Shown here one piece after another: positions 1-8,176 of a stretch of DNA of 64,000 nucleotides (within the stretch, counting starts at the first letter, position 1; every line of letters begins with the position of its first letter). The notes under the pieces were generated by a model, which saw only the letters and a list, made by a program, of their open reading frames with translations, searched no databases and was not told the DNA's origin. The translations under genes and the position numbers were made by a program. Source of the DNA: Pseudomonadota bacterium (GTDB taxonomy: Bacteria; Pseudomonadota; Gammaproteobacteria; Burkholderiales; Burkholderiaceae_B); the NCBI GenBank assembly GCA_023423975.1, contig JAFAEO010000027.1, positions 73,487 to 137,486 of the forward strand, in the 5' to 3' direction.

Positions 1-175
1 CGCTTCGGTCACAACGGCAGACGGTCGGTTCACGATTATGATGCCGCATCCGGAAAGGGTCACACGCAATGTCATGATGTCGTGGCACCCGGACAGTTGG
101 GGTGATCAGGATACGGGTGGCGACTATACGCCGTGGATGCGCATGTTCATGAATGCCCGTGTGGCTATGGGGTAA
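1..175 (+). CDS. purL: Phosphoribosylformylglycinamidine synthase, C-terminal end (partial)
   Basis: Only the last 57 codons are in the window; the frame is open from base 2 and stops with TAA at 173-175. The peptide contains GRFTIMMPHPERV followed by MSWHP and a PWMRMFMNAR tail, which is the end of the glutamine amidotransferase domain of the large single-chain PurL. In that domain the PHPE histidine and glutamate belong to the Cys-His-Glu triad that releases ammonia from glutamine. The enzyme converts FGAR to FGAM in purine synthesis, so it sits sensibly upstream of guaB. Everything upstream lies outside the window. Confidence 0.9.
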   Translation, partial: ASVTTADGRFTIMMPHPERVTRNVMMSWHPDSWGDQDTGGDYTPWMRMFMNARVAMG

Positions 176-224
176 AAAACGGCTCGCACGGCGGGAAAAT
201 TTCTCGTTGTTTGGGCGAACCCGG

Positions 225-253
225 TTGATTCCGTTCGGGCGCAAGCGTATAAT
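225..253 (+). promoter_or_regulatory. Probable sigma-70 promoter of guaB
   Basis: TTGATT at 225-230 and a perfect TATAAT at 248-253 are separated by exactly 17 bases, 25 bases before the guaB ATG. It lies just after the purL stop, so guaB probably has its own promoter. Seen in sequence; activity is inferred. Confidence 0.7.
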
Positions 254-278
254 TTTGCTTTGCGCCCGGAGTTATTTC

Positions 279-1739
279 ATGCGTCTCATTCAAAAAGCGC
301 TTACCTTTGACGATGTTCTTCTGGTACCTGCGTACTCAAATGTGTTGCCGCGCGACACGTCTCTCAAAACCAAACTTACCCGAAATATCACACTGAATAT
401 TCCGCTGGTATCGGCAGCCATGGATACGGTTACCGAAGCCCGGCTGGCTATCGCCATGGCCCAGGAAGGCGGAATCGGGATCATCCACAAGAACATGACT
501 GCAGATGAGCAGGCCGCAGAAGTGGCTCGCGTCAAACGTCATGAGTTCGGGATAGTCATTGATCCGGTATCGGTTACCTCGGACATGAAGGTGCGTGATG
601 CCATCGCCCTGCAGAAAAAACATGGCATCTCCGGTCTGCCTGTGGTGGACAACGGCAAGGTAGTTGGCATCGTGACCAATCGGGACCTGCGTTTCGAAGA
701 CCGTCTTGATGTGCCGCTTACTTCTGTGATGACGCCCAAGGAGCGGCTGATCACCATGCATGAGGGTGGCACGCTGAGCGAAGCCCAGGCCTTGATGCAC
801 AAATACCGTCTGGAACGTGTACTGATCGTTAATGACGAATTTGAATTGCGCGGGCTGGCTACCGTCAAGGATATCGTTAAAAATACTGAACATCCCTATG
901 CATGCAAGGACGAATTTGGTCAATTGCGTGTTGGCGCCGCAGTCGGCGTGGGCGAGGGTACCGAAGAGCGTGTACGCAAGCTTGCCGCAGCCGATGTCGA
1001 TGTTATTATCGTTGATACTGCGCACGGCCATTCCCAGGGCGTGCTTGATCGCGTCCGCTGGGTTAAAGAGAATTTCCCGGAAATTGATGTAATCGGCGGC
1101 AATATTGCAACCGCAGAAGCCGCCAGAGCGCTGGTGGAAGCAGGCGCCGATGGCGTCAAGGTGGGTATTGGTCCGGGCTCAATCTGCACTACCAGGATTG
1201 TCGCGGGCGTAGGTGTTCCCCAGATCACGGCCATTTCCGATGTTGCCAAGGCGCTGGAAGGCACTGGCGTGCCGCTGATCGCCGACGGCGGTATCCGCTA
1301 TTCCGGCGATGTGTCCAAGGCGCTGGTCGCGGGCGCCTTTGCCTGCATGATGGGCGGCATGTTCGCAGGCACTGAAGAGGCGCCGGGCGAAGTCGTATTG
1401 TTCCAGGGGCGCTCTTATAAGTCCTACCGGGGCATGGGCAGTCTTGGCGCCATGGAAAAGGGCTCTGCCGATCGTTATTTCCAGGACCCTGCCAACAACG
1501 CCGACAAGCTGGTGCCGGAAGGTATTGAAGGCCGTGTGCCATACAAAGGCAGTGTGCTGGCCATCATTTATCAGTTGGTCGGCGGCATCAGGGCTTCCAT
1601 GGGCTATTGCGGTTGCGCCACAATTGATGACATGCGTACCGTGCCGCAATTTGTAGAGATTACCTCTGCCGGTGTTCGCGAATCGCATGTACATGATGTG
1701 CAAATCACCAAAGAGGCGCCGAACTACCGCGCCGATTAA
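279..1739 (+). CDS. guaB: Inosine-5'-monophosphate dehydrogenase
   Basis: 486 aa, the usual length of bacterial IMPDH. It oxidises IMP to XMP with NAD+, the first committed step to GMP, in the cytoplasm. The chain is a TIM barrel interrupted at roughly residues 90-205 by two CBS domains (VTSDMKVRDAI and SVMTPKERLIT segments), which in this family bind purine nucleotides. The catalytic loop GIGPGSICTTR carries the nucleophile Cys303. I chose the ATG at 279 rather than the in-frame ATG at 153 because MRLIQKALTFDDVLLVP is the normal family N-terminus and a good promoter lies between the two. guaA follows on the same strand, but a reverse-strand hydrolase separates the two genes, so they are unlikely to form one simple operon. 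Confidence 0.97.
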   Translation: MRLIQKALTFDDVLLVPAYSNVLPRDTSLKTKLTRNITLNIPLVSAAMDTVTEARLAIAMAQEGGIGIIHKNMTADEQAAEVARVKRHEFGIVIDPVSVTSDMKVRDAIALQKKHGISGLPVVDNGKVVGIVTNRDLRFEDRLDVPLTSVMTPKERLITMHEGGTLSEAQALMHKYRLERVLIVNDEFELRGLATVKDIVKNTEHPYACKDEFGQLRVGAAVGVGEGTEERVRKLAAADVDVIIVDTAHGHSQGVLDRVRWVKENFPEIDVIGGNIATAEAARALVEAGADGVKVGIGPGSICTTRIVAGVGVPQITAISDVAKALEGTGVPLIADGGIRYSGDVSKALVAGAFACMMGGMFAGTEEAPGEVVLFQGRSYKSYRGMGSLGAMEKGSADRYFQDPANNADKLVPEGIEGRVPYKGSVLAIIYQLVGGIRASMGYCGCATIDDMRTVPQFVEITSAGVRESHVHDVQITKEAPNYRAD

Positions 1740-1810
1740 GTGTCGTCTCAGCAGTGGCGCTACGCATGCCGTGGCACCACTGCGTGATCGGCACCGAAAC
1801 CAGAAACAGA

Positions 1811-1844
1811 ACCCGGCGTGTTTATTGCAGCGCCGGGTTTTTTG
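1811..1844 (+). terminator. Rho-independent terminator of guaB
   Basis: ACCCGGCG at 1811-1818 pairs with CGCCGGGT at 1831-1838 across a 12-base loop and runs into a T tract. It is placed about 70 bases after the guaB stop. Confidence 0.8.
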
Positions 1845-1886
1845 TTGTCCCTATTTACAGACATAGTAGATTGCAGCGCGCAGCAT

Positions 1887-1949
1887 GACCTGGACCGCGC
1901 AAGTGAGAAGGTCCAGGTCGCTTGCCTTGACCAGTGGGGCAGTGGTCAA
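1887..1949. repeat. Two adjacent perfect hairpins
   Basis: GACCTGGACC (1887-1896) and GGTCCAGGTC (1910-1919) form a perfect 10-bp stem with a 13-base loop. Directly after it TTGACCA (1927-1933) and TGGTCAA (1943-1949) form a perfect 7-bp stem with a 9-base loop. Neither has a following T tract. They lie in the gap between guaB and the convergent hydrolase and could be a bidirectional transcription or mRNA-stability signal. Confidence 0.6.
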
Positions 1950-2025
1950 CATCGACAGATCGGTGATTAATAATTTTTCAGGGTGATGCGGCGGCGTGTT
2001 ATTCGAACAATATTGCAACGCGATA

Positions 2026-2838
2026 TTACAGCGCTGATAGCGCCAGCAGTTTGTCAGCCACCCTATTCGGAGCCAGCAACGGGGCTGAGTGTGAGCTGTT
2101 CAGTTCTGCCCAGATCCAATCGGGCTGGCCTTTGACCCAGTCATGCGTGGCAGCAACCGGCTTATAGGGTGGGGCGGTGCAGGCCAGATAGATTTTTTTC
2201 ACACCGGCACCTATTGGCTCGCTTAGTGAGAGTGCGCTGGCATAGGTATTGATTGGATGCGGCGTCAATTTTCCTTGCGCGAATGTATATTGCTCGGTAT
2301 CGGCGGGAATGCCCAGATGAATCGGATCCGGCGCGGGAATGCCATATCCATGGTGGGCCTGGGCCGAGGCTGTCAATGCATTGACCACCTTATCGGGCAA
2401 CGTTGCGAACGTGGACTGACCTGAAGGCAGCACAAAGGCATCCAGGTAGATAAGGTGGTCCAGGCGATCTGCGATACGATCGGCCACGCCACTGATGACC
2501 AATCCGGCAAAACTGTGGCCCACGAGAATGACATTTGCAAGCGTCTGATTGCCAGGCTGCTTGCCTGCAGAATGAGCAAGCGCTGGCGCCGATTGCGGGT
2601 GCAATATTGCGGTTTCGATATCCTTAATGAACGTGTCCAGCGAAATGGCCGCCGATAATTCGTTCGCGCGCTCGCCCAGACCGGCTAGCGTGGGGGTGTA
2701 TACGATATGCCCCTGATCGCGCAGCTGTTGCGCAACCGCGTTCCAGACCCAGGCTCCGTGCCAGGCGCCATGGACCAGCATAAAGGTTTTTGCTGCGGGG
2801 GCAGGATCGGTAATGGGTTGATTTCGGGCATTTTTCAT
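2026..2838 (-). CDS. Alpha/beta-fold hydrolase (esterase-like)
   Basis: 270 aa cytoplasmic protein with no signal peptide. FMLVHGAWHGAWVW near residues 19-32 is the oxyanion-hole strand of the EstC/hydroxynitrile-lyase-like branch of alpha/beta hydrolases, and VGHSFAG supplies the nucleophile Ser109. A histidine in NSSHSAPLLAP near the C-terminus is the likely third triad member. The substrate cannot be told from sequence; relatives act on small esters. The ATG at 2838 was chosen because the in-frame upstream extension of 46 residues has no family character. The gene is transcribed against guaB and guaA and sits between them, which looks like an insertion into an older gua arrangement. Confidence 0.85.
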   Translation of the reverse strand: MKNARNQPITDPAPAAKTFMLVHGAWHGAWVWNAVAQQLRDQGHIVYTPTLAGLGERANELSAAISLDTFIKDIETAILHPQSAPALAHSAGKQPGNQTLANVILVGHSFAGLVISGVADRIADRLDHLIYLDAFVLPSGQSTFATLPDKVVNALTASAQAHHGYGIPAPDPIHLGIPADTEQYTFAQGKLTPHPINTYASALSLSEPIGAGVKKIYLACTAPPYKPVAATHDWVKGQPDWIWAELNSSHSAPLLAPNRVADKLLALSAL

Positions 2839-3024
2839 TGATACAGGGCCTTTAGTATATGAGCGAAACAAGGGGTAAGACAGACACGCTGTGCCGGTGT
2901 GCTGCCCCGCGTACGTGCGCCAAATGATCACGCTTGCACCCGGGACCGCGATGCGCAAAACAGGCCTGACTGTCACATCTTATGCACAGCCAGGTTTTGA
3001 CGCGGTTTTGAGCGCCGCAACCAT

Positions 3025-3030
3025 TATAAT
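3025..3030 (+). promoter_or_regulatory. Possible -10 element for guaA
   Basis: A perfect TATAAT lies 44 bases before the guaA ATG. The best -35 match, TTGACG at 2997-3002, is 22 bases away, which is longer than normal, so promoter assignment is tentative. Confidence 0.4.
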
Positions 3031-3074
3031 GTCGTCTTCCAATTTATTTTCTTTTGTCCTCAGGCGGATATAGC

Positions 3075-4667
3075 ATGCATCAGCGGATTCTGATTCTCGA
3101 TTACGGTTCACAGGTTACCCAACTTATTGCGCGACGCGTGCGCGAAGCAGGGGTGTTTTGTGAAATTCACCCCGGCGATGTCGATGCGGCTTTTCTTGCA
3201 GAACAGCAGGGCCTGGGACTCAAGGGCGTGATCCTGTCCGGCAGCCATTCGTCTGCCTATGATGAAGCATCGCTCAAGGTACCGCAGCAGGTATTCGAGC
3301 TGGGCGTGCCGGTGCTGGGCATCTGTTATGGTATGCAGGCCATGGCGTCGCAACTAGGTGGCAAGGTCAGCTGGTCCGATCATCGAGAATTCGGCTATGC
3401 TGAAGTGCGCGCGCATGGCCATACCGCACTGCTCAAGGACATTGCCGATTTTGTCACGCCCGAAGGCCATGGCATGCTCAAGGTCTGGATGAGCCATGGC
3501 GACAAGGTTACTGAACTGCCCGACGGTTTTGTGCTAATGGCTTCCACGCCTTCGTGCCCGATAGCCGGCATGGCCGACGAAACCCGTCATTTTTATGGCG
3601 TGCAATTTCACCCAGAGGTAACTCACACCACCCAGGGGCGGGCGCTGCTGAACCGTTTTGTTAATGACATTTGTGGTTGCAGCAATGACTGGAACATGCC
3701 CGACTACGTTGAAGAAGCGGTCGCACGTATCCGCGAACAGGTCGGCACCGATGACGTAATTCTGGGATTGTCCGGCGGTGTGGACTCATCCGTGGCTGCA
3801 GCATTGATCCACAAGGCCATCGGCGATCAACTCACTTGCGTCTTTGTGGACCATGGGCTGCTTCGCCAGAATGAAGCAGAGCAGGTCATGAAGATTTTTG
3901 GCGAACACCTTGGCGTGAACGTGATTCATGTTGACGCAACTGACGCCTTCATGAGCAAGCTGGCCGGCGAAACCGACCCGGAGAAAAAACGCAAGATTAT
4001 CGGTCGTGAGTTTGTGGAAGTGTTCCAGGATGAAGCGGGCAAACGCAAAAGCGCACGCTGGCTGGCCCAGGGCACCATTTATCCCGATGTGATTGAATCG
4101 GCCGGCGCCAAAACCGGCAAGGCCGTTGCCATCAAGTCGCATCATAATGTAGGTGGTCTGCCCGAAACGCTTAATCTGCAACTGCTGGAGCCACTGCGCG
4201 AACTGTTCAAGGACGAGGTGCGTGAACTGGGTCTGGCGCTGGGCCTGCCGCACCATATGGTGTACCGCCATCCATTCCCGGGCCCGGGCCTGGGTGTGCG
4301 CATTCTGGGCGAAGTCAAGAAAGAATATGCCGATCTGCTGCGCAAGGCTGATGCGATCTTTATTGAAGAACTGCGCAACACGACCGATGAAGAATCAGGC
4401 AAATCCTGGTATGACCTGACCTCTCAGGCCTTTGCCGTGTTCCTGCCGGTCAAATCGGTAGGGGTCATGGGCGATGGCCGAACTTATGATTACGTGGTGG
4501 CGCTGCGTGCGGTGCAGACATCCGATTTCATGACCGCCGACTGGGCACAACTGCCGTATCCGTTATTGGGTCGTGTGTCATCTCGTATTATTAACGAAGT
4601 GCGCGGCATCAACCGGGTGGTTTATGACGTTTCGAGCAAGCCGCCTGCGACGATTGAGTGGGAGTGA
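3075..4667 (+). CDS. guaA: GMP synthase (glutamine-hydrolysing)
   Basis: 530 aa, matching bacterial GuaA. It aminates XMP to GMP using ATP and glutamine. The N-terminal class I amidotransferase domain (about residues 5-200) has the nucleophile Cys84 in GICYGMQAM and the FHPEVTHT histidine/glutamate pair. The ATP pyrophosphatase domain follows with the P-loop LGLSGGVDSSV. The C-terminal dimerisation domain contains HPFPGPGLGVRILGEV and ends in KPPATIEWE, the standard GuaA terminus. The ATG at 3075 gives MHQRILILDYGSQ, the usual start; an in-frame ATG seven codons earlier has no support. It completes the IMP to GMP route begun by guaB. Confidence 0.97.
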   Translation: MHQRILILDYGSQVTQLIARRVREAGVFCEIHPGDVDAAFLAEQQGLGLKGVILSGSHSSAYDEASLKVPQQVFELGVPVLGICYGMQAMASQLGGKVSWSDHREFGYAEVRAHGHTALLKDIADFVTPEGHGMLKVWMSHGDKVTELPDGFVLMASTPSCPIAGMADETRHFYGVQFHPEVTHTTQGRALLNRFVNDICGCSNDWNMPDYVEEAVARIREQVGTDDVILGLSGGVDSSVAAALIHKAIGDQLTCVFVDHGLLRQNEAEQVMKIFGEHLGVNVIHVDATDAFMSKLAGETDPEKKRKIIGREFVEVFQDEAGKRKSARWLAQGTIYPDVIESAGAKTGKAVAIKSHHNVGGLPETLNLQLLEPLRELFKDEVRELGLALGLPHHMVYRHPFPGPGLGVRILGEVKKEYADLLRKADAIFIEELRNTTDEESGKSWYDLTSQAFAVFLPVKSVGVMGDGRTYDYVVALRAVQTSDFMTADWAQLPYPLLGRVSSRIINEVRGINRVVYDVSSKPPATIEWE

Positions 4668-4868
4668 GGCTGAATTATAAATTATTGAGCTAATTTAATA
4701 AATTTCTAATCAGTAACTGTATTTCCCGACTCATTAACTGTATTTTTCATGGTTTGCGCAAGGTAAGCCGTTGAGAAAAACACCGATACTATGACCTGCA
4801 TCAGTGATGCCGGCATGGTATCGGGAGTGCGCTCGGATATGCCGGAGCAGTTTCCAGGATTCTTTGAT

Positions 4869-5213
4869 ATGAGCACCTTACCCCCTTGTTCCCAATGTCA
4901 GTCCAGCCTCACCTATGAAGATGGTAGCGGGCTCTACATTTGTCCCGAATGCGGCCACGAATGGCCGGTTCAAGCCGAGGCCGTGACCGATTCGGACGAA
5001 CGTGTTCACCGTGACGCCGCCGGAAACCTGCTGCAAGATGGAGATAGCGTCACCGTCATCAAAGACCTGAAACTCAAGGGCTCGGGCGGGGTCGTGAAGA
5101 TGGGGACCAAGGTCAAGAATATCCGCCTGGTTGATGGGGACCATGACATTGATTGCAAGATCGATGGATTCGGGGCAATGAGCTTGAAGTCGGAGTTCGT
5201 AAAGAAAATCTGA
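4869..5213 (+). CDS. yjdM: Zinc-ribbon protein YjdM (PhnA family)
   Basis: 114 aa. The N-terminus has a zinc ribbon with Cys7, Cys10, Cys25 and Cys28 (CSQC and CPECGHEW). It is followed by a small beta-rich PhnA domain with SVTVIKDLKLKGSG and GFGAMSLKSEFVKK. This is the short protein historically named PhnA, whose real function is unknown; it is not phosphonoacetate hydrolase. E. coli YjdM is of nearly the same length. The start at 4869 was chosen because it puts the Cys motif where the family has it; 26 further in-frame codons upstream are not conserved-looking. Confidence 0.9.
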   Translation: MSTLPPCSQCQSSLTYEDGSGLYICPECGHEWPVQAEAVTDSDERVHRDAAGNLLQDGDSVTVIKDLKLKGSGGVVKMGTKVKNIRLVDGDHDIDCKIDGFGAMSLKSEFVKKI

Positions 5214-5245
5214 TCGGCGCTCTAATGAGCGGTCTAACGCGACGC

Positions 5246-5287
5246 CATGTGGCCCCGACTGTTGCGTGCTCCTGGCGGGGCCACATG
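5246..5287. terminator. Long perfect hairpin downstream of yjdM
   Basis: CATGTGGCCCCG (5246-5257) pairs perfectly with CGGGGCCACATG (5276-5287) across an 18-base loop. It lies between the convergent yjdM and MFS genes. There is no strong adjacent T tract, so a bidirectional termination or stability role is inferred. Confidence 0.5.
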
Positions 5288-5423
5288 ACATAGCATGGTA
5301 TTTTCGTGGTGTTACCAGACGATCATTGTCGAGGGGGGGCTGGGCCTGGCTGCAACTTCAAGTTGAATTCATTATTTAATAGAAAGCATAAAAGAAAGCA
5401 GCAACGGGCGCTGCCTTCTTCTC

Positions 5424-6647
5424 TTAATGTGCCGGCACCGGCTGGGCCATTGCCGGCCGAATGCGCGGATGGCGCTGGAATAACACCGCCACAGGCACGC
5501 CGATCACGATGACCATCGTGCAGAACGAATAGATTGCGACTTCAATGCCCCAATGGTCGGCAATCCAGCCTATGCCCATCATGGGAATCATGCTGCCGAC
5601 GTAACCGGCGACCAGGTAAGTAGCTAACAGCCCTGAACGATTTGCGGGTCCGGCCAGGCGGGTGATCATGCCCATGCCGGCAAGCATGGTCATGCCATGC
5701 CCGATTGCAGTGAGCGACACACCCAGCGCAAACAAAATGGCCGAGCTGGCGTGCAAGTTCAGCATGAGAATCGCGTTGCTCAGGGCCAATGCGATTGTGC
5801 CCGTAGCGCCGCACCAGTGAATAGGCATGCGTCCGGCAATCACCTGAACGGCTGCCGAAGAAAACAGAATCAATGCAATAGAAGTGCCGCTGACGACCGG
5901 ACCGTCCCAGGGCACAAGTTTGCCCAGAAATAGCGGTGCCATGGACGCATAAAGGCCAAAACCGCCAAATGCCAGAAAAGGCAGGCAGCAGGTGAGCACA
6001 AACGCCCTGGACGCACTTGCGTCGGGCCAGGTCAGTTTTGGCAAAATATCGTGCAGGGTCAGGCGGGCAGCAGCCTTGGGTTTAATGGTATCGGGCAGGT
6101 TCAGGCAGCACAATACCGTTAAACCCAGACTGCCCAGGATCAGGGTCGGAACATAGGCGAGCGTCAATGGCGCAGGGGCCCATTGCCCGATAACGCCGCC
6201 CACCAACGGCCCCAGGCCAAAGCCGAACGCCATCAGGAAACCGGTCATCATGGCCGCGCGCTGTACGCTGCCGTGACGGGACAATCTGGACAGGCCCAGG
6301 GTTGCGCTGGTAGTCACCATGCTTGAGGCCACTCCCACGATAAACCGTCCGAGATTCAGGCTGCTCATGTTCCATGCGATCAGGCTGATGGCTGTCCCGA
6401 GCAAGACCAGCGCCAGGCCTAGCTGCATCATCGGGCGAAAGCCGACGCGGTCTGGCAAACGCCCCAGAAACAGCAACCCGCACAGTGCACCGCCCATGTA
6501 CATGACGTAGATAAGCGAGATATCGCTGGTTTGCAGTTGCCAGGCCTCTTTATAGAGCGCATACAGGGGGCTGATGAGCGCAGTGCCCATCACGCCGACA
6601 ATCATGGCAAAACTCACCCAGGCAAAGGGAGATACTTTCAATTTCAT
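5424..6647 (-). CDS. Major facilitator superfamily transporter
   Basis: 407 aa inner-membrane protein with about 12 hydrophobic segments. The MFS motif A is present between segments 2 and 3 as GRLPDRVGFRP. Length and the glycine-rich segments fit drug/proton antiporters of the DHA1 type, but the substrate is unknown. It lies 75 bases downstream of a marR gene on the same strand, so the two are probably cotranscribed and the MarR protein is the likely repressor; that pairing is typical of efflux pumps. Confidence 0.87.
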   Translation of the reverse strand: MKLKVSPFAWVSFAMIVGVMGTALISPLYALYKEAWQLQTSDISLIYVMYMGGALCGLLFLGRLPDRVGFRPMMQLGLALVLLGTAISLIAWNMSSLNLGRFIVGVASSMVTTSATLGLSRLSRHGSVQRAAMMTGFLMAFGFGLGPLVGGVIGQWAPAPLTLAYVPTLILGSLGLTVLCCLNLPDTIKPKAAARLTLHDILPKLTWPDASASRAFVLTCCLPFLAFGGFGLYASMAPLFLGKLVPWDGPVVSGTSIALILFSSAAVQVIAGRMPIHWCGATGTIALALSNAILMLNLHASSAILFALGVSLTAIGHGMTMLAGMGMITRLAGPANRSGLLATYLVAGYVGSMIPMMGIGWIADHWGIEVAIYSFCTMVIVIGVPVAVLFQRHPRIRPAMAQPVPAH

Positions 6648-6722
6648 TTTTCAACCGAATGTTTTGTGGCGCAGGATGGGCAGGTGCTGGTGCAGGAGGA
6701 AGACAAGTGCTGCGTCATGTAT

Positions 6723-7202
6723 TTATTTGTCCCGGGACTCGAGTCGTGCAGAGATTTTTTCCAGGGCCTGGCGGGTGACTTGTACTTCATTCGCAGAAAG
6801 ATCGGCCAGGATGGCTTGCTCGATGTCCATGCTTTTCTCCAGAATCAACGCAGCCACCTTGCGACCAGCTGATGTCAGGGCAATGCACTTGGTGCGCCGG
6901 TCGGCCGGGTCGTTGTCCCATTGCACCAGTTGCGCCTTTTGCAGTTGCGCCAGCACCCGCACCAGCGATGAAGAGTCCAGGTATAAAGCCTGGGCCAGGT
7001 CTTTCTGCAGCAGGGGCTTGTCCTGTACATAAAGTACCAGCAGCGGCATGCGCGTGGCATCCGAGAGGCCCAGATCTTTGAAAGCCAAATCGATCTGACG
7101 ACGCCACTGTCTGTATACGCTGCCCAGCAGAAAACCAAATCGGCTACGTGCCTGGAAAGGTTCATGCGGGCAAGGGTGGTTCGCTGGCGATTTAGTTTGC
7201 AT
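6723..7202 (-). CDS. MarR family transcriptional regulator
   Basis: 159 aa winged helix-turn-helix protein. The recognition region is LLQKDLAQALYLDSSSLVRVLAQLQKAQLV (roughly residues 64-93) and the wing is DPADRRTKCIALT. Flanking helices would form the dimer interface. It is the first gene of a probable two-gene unit with the MFS transporter. No Shine-Dalgarno sequence is visible, and the promoter seen upstream would start transcription at or one base before the ATG, so the mRNA is probably leaderless. A perfect palindrome covers the start codon, suggesting autorepression. The inducing ligand is unknown. Confidence 0.9.
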   Translation of the reverse strand: MQTKSPANHPCPHEPFQARSRFGFLLGSVYRQWRRQIDLAFKDLGLSDATRMPLLVLYVQDKPLLQKDLAQALYLDSSSLVRVLAQLQKAQLVQWDNDPADRRTKCIALTSAGRKVAALILEKSMDIEQAILADLSANEVQVTRQALEKISARLESRDK

Positions 7203-7238
7203 GCAAAGTATTTTACTACGGGTTTACCCTTGAAGCAA
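7196..7238 (-). promoter_or_regulatory. marR promoter with overlapping palindromes
   Basis: On the minus strand TTGCTT (7238-7233) and TAAAAT (7215-7210) are spaced by exactly 17 bases, and the -10 ends 7 bases before the ATG at 7202. The perfect palindrome TTTGCATGCAAA (7196-7207) straddles the predicted transcription start and start codon. A second inverted repeat, GGGT-TT-ACCC (7220-7229 on the plus strand), lies in the spacer. Both are reasonable MarR operators. Confidence 0.65.
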
Positions 7239-7322
7239 GAAAAATGAGAGGTAAGGCGAAGCATGATCAAAAGAACAGGCAGCTGATTCCAATGCAATAT
7301 CGTAATGCCGGCATTGATTTTT

Positions 7323-7428
7323 TCGTCTCGCAATCAGCCTTACCGGCACCAGGATGTGTTCGCAACGGCAGTGCCGACTCGTTGTTGAGTGGGCACTGCC
7401 GTTGCGGACAGGTCCGGTGTAGAGACGA
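7323..7428. repeat. 106-bp imperfect long hairpin
   Basis: The core stem is 15 bp perfect (7361-7375 with 7392-7406). It continues after one mismatch with ACTC/GAGT (7377-7380 with 7387-7390) around the loop GTTGTT. Outside it ACCGG-ACC-like arms (7342-7350 and 7411-7418) and TCGTCTC/GAGACGA (7323-7329 and 7422-7428) also pair, so the fold can be extended over the whole element. It sits alone between marR and the fecI Fur box. Confidence 0.7.
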
Positions 7429-7582
7429 GAGTCAGTCGCCACGTGTAGCAAATGCGAGGCACACAGGCTCGGTCGGTGTCTGTGTCATCCGAATTGCGGC
7501 GCATTGCGTCTAGCAAAGCGCCGGCTTTTTTCTGTGTTGATGACTGGTATTTCGGCGGTAATAATTGTCAATTGTTATATAT

Positions 7583-7601
7583 AATGAGAACGAATGTCAT
7601 T
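7583..7601. promoter_or_regulatory. Fur box upstream of fecI
   Basis: AATGAGAAC-G-AATGTCATT matches the 9-1-9 Fur palindrome AATGATAAT-N-ATTATCATT at 14 of 18 positions. It lies 47 bases before the fecI start, where Fur-Fe would block transcription when iron is plentiful. Confidence 0.75.
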
Positions 7602-7648
7602 ATCGTTGTTTTTTATGTTGGTGCGGCACTTTACCGAAAGAGGAACGC

Positions 7649-8176
7649 ATGGCCGGTGGGCAGTCAGTTTTGCAGCGGGAAATCCATATCCTTTATCAGG
7701 ATCATCATGGATGGCTGTACCAATGGCTGCACAGAAAACTGGGAAACCGATTTGATGCGGCTGATCTGGCCCATGACACTTTTATGCGGGTGCTGGCAGG
7801 GTATCGACAGGATGCTATTCCGGTGCTGGATGAGCCGCGCGCCTACCTGACCACAGTCGCCAAACGACTGCTAATCAATTTCTATGAGCGGCAGTCTCTG
7901 GAGCGCGCCTACGAGGCGTCGTTGTCGCTGCTGCCGCAGCAGCATATGCCTGGGCTGGAAGAGCGGGCGATTCTTCTGGAGACACTGCAGGAGCTGGATG
8001 CGCTGCTGGATGCTTTACCTGCTCGCGTACGCACGGCGTTTCTGCTTTGCCAGCTCGAGGGCATGAGCTACGAGCAAATTGCTGCGTATCTGCAGGTGAG
8101 CGTGCGCACGGTCACGCGTTACATGGCGCAGGGTTTCAAACAATGTCTCACCCTGATGCTGGCGCAAGCGGCGTGA
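7649..8176 (+). CDS. fecI: FecI-type ECF sigma factor
   Basis: 175 aa. Sigma region 2 is seen in HHGWLYQWLHRKLGNRFDAADLAHDTFMRVL and region 4 in LDALPARVRTAFLLCQLEGMSYEQIAAYLQVSVRTVTRYM. FecI-like sigmas direct RNA polymerase to iron-uptake receptor promoters once released by a FecR partner. The ATG at 7649 is preceded by AAAGAGGAA at ideal spacing, so it was preferred over an in-frame ATG at 7565 that lies before the Fur box. The gene overlaps fecR and precedes a receptor with a signalling domain, so the set is a complete three-part surface signalling system. Confidence 0.93.
   Translation: MAGGQSVLQREIHILYQDHHGWLYQWLHRKLGNRFDAADLAHDTFMRVLAGYRQDAIPVLDEPRAYLTTVAKRLLINFYERQSLERAYEASLSLLPQQHMPGLEERAILLETLQELDALLDALPARVRTAFLLCQLEGMSYEQIAAYLQVSVRTVTRYMAQGFKQCLTLMLAQAA

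Noticed and set aside
153..278. N-terminal extension of guaB from the ATG at 153
   Set aside because: It overlaps the end of purL and the guaB promoter, and the extra 42 residues are Arg-rich with no IMPDH similarity.
4878..5291. Open frame of 137 codons opposite yjdM
   Set aside because: Overlaps the zinc-ribbon gene completely; the forward frame has a four-cysteine motif and proper length.
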